From the NCBI GenBank assembly GCA_001972305.1, contig BDDD01000378.1:124715-188714 (forward strand): DNA of 64,000 bases, read 5' to 3'. The stretch's first letter is position 1. The number at the start of each line of letters is the position of its first letter. The notes under the pieces are model-generated. The model was given only the letters and a program-made list of their open reading frames with translations. It searched no databases and had not been told where the DNA came from. Below, piece after piece: positions 56,004 to 64,000 of the stretch. Both the position numbers and the translations under genes were made by a program. The DNA is from Cephalotus follicularis. Its lineage: Eukaryota; Streptophyta; Magnoliopsida; Oxalidales; Cephalotaceae.

Positions 56004-58006
56004 TGTAATACCCAGGTACGGTTTTGCAGAAGATTCTCCTTATTATCTGCTTGTTAAGGCCCGGTTTGGGTTCTATTATTTCCTTGGGCCACTTGGAAGT
56101 CCTCTCTTGTGCGACGTTAAGGCCCAAAAGTGTCGTTATTGTGGAGAGTCATTTATTTTGACTAAGCCCATATGTGAATCTTACAAGAGAAGCTAACGGT
56201 TTCCAATGTGAGAAAGATGTGTCTCAGGGAGAGTGTGTGAAATGATATATCTGGAGCCTTGGGCAGAAGGAAGAAGTAAGTGAGAAGTTATTGAGAAGAA
56301 GTCTATGAGAAAAGAGAAGAAGAACGAAGAAAAGGAAGACACTTAGTGAACTTTGTCTGGGTGAGTTGTGAGTACCACCTGTGAGGTTCAAGCTTCCTCT
56401 TTCGTTGGATCCTTACTTCTGGCATGACTGAACATTTCCTCTTCAAGTCTTGTTTCTCTTCTTCTCCATCTCTTCTATAGTCAAACGTGGTTGAAGTTGA
56501 TTCTCATTGGTCTTTGATGTCCCTACCCGAGTGTGGTTTGGTGGATTCAGAGTTTCCTCAATACACTAAGCAGTGAGTTGGTATCCCTGGTGTGTTTGAC
56601 ATCTGAGATAGCGAAACGTGGATCCGCTGGTAGATCCGAAGCTCTAGCTGGGTTATTCGAGTTTTGGGAATATGAATAATACAGTGGTATGGTGGATTCA
56701 GAGTTCCAAGGAACTGGTAAGCATTGCAGGAGCTGCTCTTGAGAGACCCAGGTATTTGACATTTTACTGTGGTTTCATTTATGGTTATACTAACTTAACC
56801 ATTTTGTGTTGAGGTGTTTTGTGAGTTTGTGTTTTAGCATTTAGATTCTGGGTGGACGAGGTTCCTCAGATCTCATGTGATGAAATACAGTTGTTACGGC
56901 CTTGTAGGATACGTGTTCTGGCCAGGGAGTTAGTGCGATGTGCGTCCTGGCAGAGGAGTCAGTTTGGTGTACATCCCCTGCTAAGCAGTGCAGGTTAAGC
57001 TTTCCTTCCAGAGTAGTCCACGTCGGGCGTCCGTTGGTGAGCAGTGCATGTCAAGCATCTTCTTAAGCATTTGCCAGTTGAAGTGTCTCCTTGGTAGTGG
57101 CTGAGCGGTGATTCACAGGCTACTTGGAACGAAACTAACGCTACTTGATTTTCCGATGAGGTAGCTCCTCGATCGATGTTCATATGGTGTAGCGTTGAGC
57201 TTGTGATTGCCGACGTGGGTGGTCTTGTTCTTGCGGAGTTTGTTACCTGGAACCTTGTAGTGCTTGTGGCCTGGTACTTGCGGAGTTTGTTGCCTGTTAC
57301 TTTGTAGTACTTGTGGCCTGGTACTTGCGGAGCTTGTTGTCAGATGCCTTGCAGTACTTGTGATATGTTATGGTCTGCCATTGCGATTCCCTTGGCATCG
57401 TGATCTGTTGTGGTCTGCCGTTGTGGTTCCCCAGGCATCGTGATCTGTTTTGGTCTGCCGTTGTGGTTCCCCTGGCATTGTGGTTTGGCTTTTTGTCTGG
57501 GCATGCAGTGCTTGTGGTCTGGCTTGTTGTCTGGGCAGGCAGTGCTTGTGGTCTGGCTTGTTGTCTTGTACCTTGCAGAGGTTGTGGTCTGGCTTGTTGT
57601 CCGGCATCTTGCAGAGGTTGTGGTCTGGCTTGTGGTCTGGTTCGTTGCAGTACTCGTGGTTTGGCGTTGTCGTCAGGCATATTGCAAAGGTGGTGATCAA
57701 GGGTCCAGAGGAGAAGGTCTGTGTAGGATGTGTTTCCTCTTGACTTAGACCAAGGTGTTAAGTGATCACGTGCAGAACACGAGGGTGCTCTCCTCGGGTG
57801 TAAGTGATATGGTGCGTGTTGGTGTCTTGGAAGACTGTGTTAAGTGATCACGTGTAGAACAAGAGGGTGCTCTCCTCGCGTTTAAGTGATACAGTGCATT
57901 GTTGGTGACAGAGGATATGCAAGACCTTGGCGTGTGGGGCCAGTCCGCTGCTGTGGGTAGCCGAGGCGCAGGTGGACACCCAGTCCTCTGCTCTCGTGCT
58001 GTGCTT

Positions 58007-58047
<41 letters not shown>

Positions 58048-58157
58048 GGAGAAGATGAGAGAAGGAAAAGTTCACATGACCAGTTTGTGCCATGGGTTAT
58101 GCTTAAAGTCATCCCAGTCTTCTGTAACGGTACAGGTTTCGGGAACGGGTCGTTACA
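56004..58157 (+). repeat. GyG LTR 1 (2154 bp)
   Basis: It starts TGTAATACCCAGG and ends GGGTCGTTACA. It contains a CTTGTGGTCTGGCTTGTTG-type minisatellite (57229-57670) and an (AT)n tract (58009-58044). It lacks about 0.8 kb (corresponding to about 61548-62325) and part of the 3' region found in LTR 2. The large overlapping ORFs at 57297-57748 on both strands are translations of the minisatellite. Confidence 0.85.
57229..57670. repeat. GT/TG-rich minisatellite in GyG LTR 1
   Basis: Units of about 27-45 bp are built on GCAGTGCTTGTGGTCTGGCT and GTCTGCCGTTGTGGTTCCCC. A homologous array is in LTR 2 at 62300-62790. The minus strand codes for RPQPLQ repeats in several frames, which argues against a protein. 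Confidence 0.82.
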
Positions 58158-60321
58158 ACTTTTGGTATCAGAGAGACCAGTTTAGTGATCCGTGTGGTTC
58201 TGAAATTCTTTGAGGTTGGAAGGAACTTTTAAGATGGGAAGTTGGTGATTCGTCTGAGTACGAGGAGTATGTGACAACACTGAGGTTGGGATTCTCCGAT
58301 TCTGGTATGGCAGATGGTATATTTGGAGGACATCAGTTGGTTTTGTCACTGGACTTGTGCCTGACAAGTAATCCAGAGTGTCAAGAACCTGGTAAGCTGA
58401 GAATCTGGTAAGTGGTTAGGGTTGCAGAGAATCACTAAGTGAAAACTCCTTTTCCTTATGAGATTTTCTTATTTCTGTCACGTGTTCTCTAAAAACTAGC
58501 CCATGTGCTGAGAATGTGTGGTGACAGGTGGCTTGCTGAGTTTGCACCCCCCTGGGTGACGCTGAGTTTGCTTTCGATCTGATGTCCATCTAACAGTCCA
58601 TTGGTCTATGATGTGATTGTTAAGTGGTACTACCCCTGGGTTCCATAACCAGATCTGCACCTTTCGTCGGTCTATAACGAATTGTTGCATTGAGTGCAGA
58701 CACGCATGATCCGCTGCTATTGCCAACAGACCTTGTGGGCTGCCCTTGCATGTGATTGCCAGTGAAGGTGTGCTGGAATAGCCCTTCTCTCGATGTTCAC
58801 GATGCTGCATGATTGCCGGTGAAGGTGTGTTGGAATATCCCTTCTCTCGATTTTCATGCTATGGTTGCGGATGCTGGATGCTGATTTGCGAGGCTCTAAT
58901 GGCCGAGGAGGAGTGTGCGTTCGATCCCCTTTCCATTCAGCAGTGCCATTGTCTATGATGAGCTGTTGGGTGCGAACTTTGCCTGGGTTCCATACCCGGA
59001 TATGCTCATTTCATTGGTCTATGATGAAATGTTGTGTGAGAGCAGCAGAGAAATCTGCTAACTTCTTTGGTCAGACCATGCTGAGTTCTCGGACATGGGG
59101 TTGCCGACCAGGGAGGGGTTGAGCGGTGATGCGTTGACCTCGCAGTCGATGTCCTCATCATGATTGCTGATGAAGGGTGTTGCCTGCAGGTCCCTTAGTC
59201 GATGTTCATCGTTTATGCATTGCCCCTCAGGGACGAGTCATGCTTGCGAGCTGAGAACCTCCGATGGAAGTTGCCAGTTGAGTTAGGTGATTGCCGATGA
59301 GGGCAAAGCTCTTGCAATGATACGCGGGCCCCTCGATCGATGTTCTCCTACACTATGCTGATGCGGGGGTTACGGGCGCTGTGGCTGCCGGCCCTTCATT
59401 AATGCTGGTGATCTACTTTAACTCTCAGGGGAAGGGCCGTGCCTGATCAGCCGGGAACCCCTGTGGAGCGGTCGCGAATCCTCAGGGAGAAGGATCGTGC
59501 TTGCGAGTCAAAAAACCCCTGTTGGAGACCGAGTCATGGTATCCACGTGTTGACATGAGTAGGGACCAGTGCACACCCTATAGCCATGATTTTTCCTCCG
59601 GCTCGGTGTACATGCCGTTTGAGATGACCTAATAGATTTTGGGCAACAGATGCTCGTATGGGCCGTTGGGCCAAGGTTTTGTTTGATGTGTTGTTTTGCA
59701 GGTATTGCGGATGTGGCTCTGCCAGGATTGAGAATCTCAAGACACGGCTGACGTGTTTACAGCTTATCTTGTTATCTTGCTGACGTGATGTTGGCACAAC
59801 ATATATTATGATCGATGGTTATTCCGGTTGGGCAGTGGTATCTGTTCATATATGTTGCTGATAAATTTTCTAGTTGGTCTCCTATGGTCAATGGACTTCT
59901 GGCGTAGCTCTTTTATCACTGCTGATGGTTGTTCCAGCAGGTCGTATCTTATTTTCCGGTACCAGTATGTTGCAAAGGATTGCTGTGGTTATGACTGCAT
60001 AGAAGATCATCTATTGCTGAAGTGGTTCCCGTGGTCTTAAGCATCTTCTGATCCGCTGATACTGTGATTTTCCTGAGCAGGCTTATTTTCTCTGAAGATG
60101 AATATCTTGTTGAGTTGTTTCTTCAGATGGGTTGTCCTCAGACTTATGTTGGATAGCATCTCGGGACCTTGAAGAGTCGTCAAACTACGAACTTTGGAGT
60201 CCTTGCTTGGGTGGGTTCGTTAGGCACTGTGAAAGTCTTACTGGGTAGTGTGATCTCTCCTCAACTTCTGTCATGGCAAGCAAGCAAATTTTGGGGACAA
60301 AATTCTTAAAGGGGGGACGAT
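58158..60321 (+). other. GyG interior, non-coding
   Basis: PBS at 58163-58175. No gag or pol motif was found on either strand. Repeated blocks containing ATTGCCG.TGA.GG..G and TCGATGTTCA occur near 58740-58860, 59140-59210 and 59280-59350, and related blocks lie in the LTRs. The 3' end has the PPT. The ORFs present are short and overlap on both strands. Confidence 0.7.
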
Positions 60322-61439
60322 TGTAATACCCAGGTACGGTTTTGCAGAAGATTCTCCTTGTCATCTGCTAGTTAAGGCCTGGTTTGGGTTCTATTATTTC
60401 CTTGGGCCATTTGGAAGTCCTCTCTTGTGCTATGTTAAGGTTATTGGGGAGACTCATTTATTTTGACTAATCCCATATGTGAAGCTTACAAGAGAAGCTA
60501 ACGGTTTCCAATGTGACAAGACGTGTGTCAGGGAGAGTGTGTGAAATGATATATATGGCGCCATGGGCAGAAGGAAGAAGTAAGTGAGAAGTTAGTGAGA
60601 AGAAGTCTGTGAGAAAAGAGACGAAGAAGGAAGAAAAGGAAGACATTAAGTGAACTTTGTCTGGGTGAGTTGTGAGTACCCCCTGTGAGGTTCAAGCTTC
60701 CTCTTTCGTTGGATCCTTACTTCTGGCGTGACTGAGCATTTCCTCTTCAAGTCTTGTTTCTATTCTTCTCCATTTCTTCTGTAGTCAAACATGGTTGAAG
60801 GTGATTCTCACTGGTCTTTGATGTCCCTACCCAAGTGTGGTATGGTGGATTCAGAGTTTCCTCAGTACACTAAGCAGTGAGTTGGTATCCCTTGTATGTT
60901 TGAAACCTGAGATAGCGAAACATGGATCCGCTGGTAGATTCGAAGCTCTATCTGGACTATTCGAGTTTTGGGAATATGAAGAATCCAGTGGTATGGTGGA
61001 TTCAGAGTTCCAAGGAACTGGTAAGCATTACAGGAGCTGGTCTTGAGAGACCCAGGTATGTGACGTTTTACTGTGGTTTCATTTATGGTTATACTAACTT
61101 AACCATTTTGTGTTGAGGTGTTTTGTGAGTTTGTGTTTTAGCTTTTAGATTCTGGGTAAACGAGGTTCCTCAAATCTTATATGACGAAAAACAGCTATTA
61201 CGGCCATGTAAGATGCGTGTTCTGGTCAGGGAGTTAGTGCGATTTGCGTCCTGGCAGAGGAGTCAGTTTGGTGTACATCCCCCGTTGAGCAGTGTAGGTT
61301 AATCTTTCCTTGCAAAGTAGTCCATGTCGGGCGTCCCTTGGTGAGCAGTGCATGTCAAGCGTCTTCTTGAGCATTTACCAGTTGAAGTGTCTCCTTGGTA
61401 GTGGCTAAGCGGTGATTCCCGGGCCACTTGGAACGAAAC

Positions 61440-61630
61440 TAACGCTACGTGATTTGCCAATGAGGTAGCTCCTCGATCGATGTTCATATGGTGTAGTGCT
61501 GAGCTCGTTATTGCCGACGGGGGTGGGCTTGCGTAGCCTCTCGATCGATGTTCATGTAGTGAGGTGTGCCAAATGTGTGATTGCCGAGGAAGGAATGCTC
61601 GCGTAGCCCTTCTATCGATGTTCATGCGGT
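61440..61630. repeat. 68-70-bp block repeat with TCGATGTTCATG
   Basis: TCGATGTTCA occurs at 61477, 61545 and 61615, each preceded by ATTGCCGA-like and GTAGC-like text. Single or degenerate units recur in LTR 1 (57150-57185) and in the GyG interior. Confidence 0.65.
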
Positions 61631-62299
61631 GCTCTAGAAGTGGGTATCTATGTGCGTATATGAGGGATGTGTACAGTCCTGTAGCCCATGACCATGTTGA
61701 TGGATCTTCAACACAGTTGTTATTTGTGCTTGCTGAGGTGGTTCCAGCTATGGAAGCGTGAGAGCAAGGAGTTTCCTTAGTTTGCCCGTCTTCCAGACCA
61801 GCTCGGTCCCTGAAGATGTTTTGTCGGGTGAGCCCTGGTGGATCCCTTGGGTATTGGGCCGGGGTGAGATTTCATCTCCTTAGTGTAAATCGAGTGTTGG
61901 TGGGACCTCGGGTAGTTGTCCCAAATGCTTGGCGTTTTTCCCCGTGCCTTGTGTTGATCCCAGGCACTGCTTATGTTAAACGTTGTCGTTTCTTTGTGCA
62001 CGGGCATTTGCTGTTGTGGTGGTCTCCTCGGGCATTTGCTGTTGTGGTGGTCTCCCCAGGCTTTGCTGTTGTGGTGGTCTCCCCGGGCATTTGCTGGTGT
62101 TGTTGTCTCCCCGGGCATTTGCTTGTGTGGTGGTCTCCCCGTGTATCGCTTGTGTAGTGGTCTCCTCGGGTGTTGACTGAAAGAAGTGGCTTCTCTAATG
62201 TTTTGTTGAAGTTGCCTTCTTGGGCGTGAAGCTCCTTGGGCTACCTGGTCTGGTGCTGGGAGTTGGTTGGTATCTGTGGATGGTTGATATCCGTGGATG

Positions 62300-62790
62300 G
62301 GCTGTTGTTCCGTGAGTGGTCTGGTACTTGCGGAGCTTGTTGCCCGATACCTTGTAGTGCTTGTGGCCTGGTACTTGCGGAGCTTGTTGCCTGGTACTTT
62401 GTAGTACTTGTGACCTGGTACTTGCAAAGCTTGTTGTCTGGTGCCTTGCAATACTTATGATCTGTTGTGGTCTGCCGTTGTGGTTCCCCTTGCATCGTGA
62501 TCTGTTGTGGTCTGCCGTTGTGGTTCCCCTGGCATCGTGAACTGTTGTGGTCTGTCGTTGTTGTTCCCCTAGCATTGTGGTCTGGATTGTTGTCTGGGCA
62601 GGCAGTGCTTGTGCTCTGGCTTGTTGTCTGGGTAGGCAGTGCTTGTGGTCTGACTTGTTGTCTTGTACCTTGCAAAGGTTGTAGTCTGGCTTGTTGTCCA
62701 GCATCTTGCAAAGGTTGTGGTCTGGCTTGTGGTCCGCTGCCTTGCAGTACTCGTGGTCTGGCGTTGTCGTCTGGCATATTGCAAAGGTGG
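62300..62790. repeat. GT-rich minisatellite in GyG LTR 2
   Basis: It is homologous to 57229-57670, with units GGTACTTGCGGAGCTTGTTG, then GTGGTCTGCCGTTGTGGTTC, then GGGCAGGCAGTGCTTGTG. The unit order is the same in both LTRs. Confidence 0.8.
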
Positions 62791-63260
62791 TGATCAAGGG
62801 TCCATAGGAGAAGGTCTATGGAGGATGTGTTTCCCCTGGCCTTAGACCACGGTGTTAAGTGATCACATGCAGAACACGAGGGTGCTCTCCTCGGGTCTAA
62901 GTGATACGGTGCGTGTTGGTGTCTTGGAAGACAGTGTTAAGTGATCACGTGTAGAGCACGAGGGTGCTCTCTTCGGGTTTAAGTGATACGAGTCGTTGAT
63001 GGTGTTTTGGAAGATAGTGTTGAGGATTAAATGATACGGTGAGTTGGGGCTCTCCTCTCGTTGAAGTCCCCTGCTCCTTTCTATACTACATCCTTGGAGT
63101 GGTCCTCGGGTCTTGTTGAGCAGTGGCTTCTGGTTTGGCATAGCTCCCTTGAATGAATGAAGTCCGGTGCGGCTTCTTTTCCATGTATGGCCGGTGTGGT
63201 TATCCTTTCATTCTCTGTATTGGCTAAGCTATGTAACCTTGTATGTAATGAACTTCATAC

Positions 63261-63321
63261 TAGTGGAACCTCATGGATGATTGAGGAAGTGGACGTAGGC
63301 ATATTCTGTGCCGAACCACTA
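63261..63321 (+). promoter_or_regulatory. Structured module in GyG LTR 2, same as copia LTRs
   Basis: TAGTGGAACCTCATGG.. with CCTCA..TGAGG inner stem, AGTGGACGTAGGCAT, a second stem GGCA..TGCC and closing CCACTATA. The stem bases differ from TrG in a compensating way. LTR 1 does not have it. Confidence 0.65.
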
Positions 63322-63370
63322 TAAAAGTGACTGTCTCATTCTTCTCTTTCTTTTATCATGTATGTGTGAA

Positions 63371-63618
63371 TGCATGATGCTGTGTCCAAGTTGTTATGGT
63401 TATGGTCCTCTACCGTGGAGACAGAGGATAGGCAAGACCTTGCGGCGTGGCGCAAGTCCTCTGCTCTCGTGCTGTGCTTGGAATATATACATAATGCATG
63501 ATGCTGTGTCCAAGTTGTTATGGTTATGGTCCTCTACCGTGGAGACAGAGGATAGGCAAGACCTTGCGGCGTGGCGCAAGTCCTCTGCTCTCGTGCTGTG
63601 CTTGGAATATATACATAT
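63371..63618. repeat. 124-bp tandem duplication
   Basis: TGCATGATGCTGTGTCCAAG starts both units (63371 and 63495). They are identical wherever I compared them. LTR 1 has one diverged partial unit near 57905-58010. Confidence 0.9.
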
Positions 63619-63700
63619 ATAACCAGTTTGTGCCATGGGTTATGGTTAAAGTCATCCCAGATCCTTGTAATGGCTCGGGTTTCAGGAGCGGGGCGTTACA

Positions 63701-64000
63701 AATTTTGGTATCAGAGAGACCGGTTTAGTGATCCGTGTGGCTCTGAAACTCTTTGAGGTTGGGAAAAACTTTAAAGATGGGAAGTTGGTGATTCGTCTGA
63801 GTACGAAGAGTATATGACAACGCTGAGGTTGGGATTCTCCGATTTCTGGTATGGTAGATGGTATATTTGGAGGACATCAGTTGGTTTTGCCACTGGACTT
63901 GGGCCTGACAAGTAATCCAGAGCAACAAGAACCTGGTAAGCTGAGAATATGGTAAGTGGTAGTGGTTGCAGAGGATCAGTAAGTGGAAAAACTCCTTTTC
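63701..64000 (+). other. Second GyG interior start with PBS
   Basis: TGGTATCAGAGAG at 63706 and following sequence match 58163-58460 closely. It continues beyond the window. It shows that LTR 2 is followed by another interior rather than by a target-site duplication. Confidence 0.85.

Larger units (their letters stand above)
60322..63700 (+). repeat. GyG LTR 2 (3379 bp)
   Basis: It starts TGTAATACCCAGG and ends GGGGCGTTACA. It is longer than LTR 1 and holds a 68-70-bp block repeat (61440-61630), repeated GGTCTCCCCGGGC units (62010-62170), the GT-rich minisatellite (62300-62790), the structured module (63261-63321) and a 124-bp tandem duplication. The 224-codon and other ORFs at 61777-62797 are repeat translations. 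Confidence 0.85.
56004..64000 (+). mobile_element. GyG: non-coding LTR element, LTR-interior-LTR-interior
   Basis: LTRs are at 56004-58157 and 60322-63700. Each is followed by an identical-looking PBS region (TTTTGGTATCAGAGAGACC at 58160 and 63703) and the same interior start. A PPT (CTTAAAGGGGGGACGA, 60305-60320) precedes the second LTR. The interior has no protein domain I recognise, so it is a large non-autonomous derivative (LARD-like). The second interior runs out of the window. The AAATTTTGGGGACAAAATTC before the PPT resembles the 3' region of Tekay/Del gypsy elements. Confidence 0.8.

Noticed and set aside
57297..57748. Arg-Pro-Gln repeat proteins and Cys/Gly/Trp-rich ORFs
   Set aside because: They are translations of the GT-rich minisatellite, open in three or more frames on both strands, and are repeated in LTR 2 (61777-62797).
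1..64000. Host genes, tRNAs, rRNAs
   Set aside because: Every long ORF is explained by gag, pol or the SIRE-type third ORF. The tRNA-like matches (TGGTATCAGAGC) are primer-binding sites only. I found nothing with exon-intron structure, though a heavily fragmented gene piece could be missed by eye.

Overview
This window is plant nuclear DNA made almost entirely of LTR retrotransposons. I see no host gene, tRNA, rRNA or CRISPR array. The organism is an angiosperm: there are Ty1/copia elements of SIRE type, Ty3/gypsy elements of Tekay/Del and Athila type, primer-binding sites (PBS) for plant initiator tRNA-Met (TGGTATCAGAGC) and tRNA-Asp, and 5-bp target-site duplications (TSDs). I cannot name the species. 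Element names used here (Ath1, Sir1, GyA, GyB, GyC, GyD, TrG, CopE, GyF, GyG) are local labels.

Layout. 1-931 and 22093-22312 are two halves of an Athila-like gypsy element (Ath1, minus strand). It is split by Sir1, a 9.8-kb SIRE-like copia element (946-22092, minus, TSD CTCTC) with gag, a broken pol and a third 'envelope-like' ORF. Sir1's 5' LTR is split by GyA, a 9.5-kb decayed gypsy element (12563-22080, minus, TSD TAATC). A later 1.77-kb tandem duplication (9121-12666) copied the Sir1/GyA junction. 22313-34086 holds plus-strand gypsy pol remnants and LTRs (GyB, GyD), interrupted by a solo LTR inside a solo LTR (22928-28507, TSD GAAGT, containing 24268-27010). 34139-41860 is TrG, a gag-only SIRE-type element without pol. 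Its 3' LTR is interrupted by the 3' half of a Tekay-like element (GyC, 38158-41517), whose 5' half lies at 44756-49885. 41861-43835 holds two LTR fragments. 43836-56003 is GyF, a deleted gypsy element with its own LTRs. 56004-64000 is GyG, a non-coding element arranged LTR-interior-LTR-interior.

The most interesting signal is not a gene. At least seven LTR groups, from both copia and gypsy, carry arrays of a palindrome centred on GTCGAC (variants ATCGAC, GTCGAT) repeated every 20-21 bp. The arms vary: GAC..GTC in Sir1, TrG and GyC; ACAG..CTGT and a GCTT-armed form in two GyB-family LTRs; GCG/CATCAACTG-like forms in GyF. In the three copia LTR groups the array ends about 100-120 bp upstream of a TATA box. 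Sir1 has a further array just upstream of its third ORF. This looks like a cis-regulatory array maintained, with arm turnover, across unrelated elements. A second shared module, about 60 bp downstream of the TATA box with paired arms TAGTGG..CCACTA and internal hairpins, occurs in the copia LTRs and once in GyG.

All boundaries and identities come from reading the sequence by eye. No alignment or database search was run.
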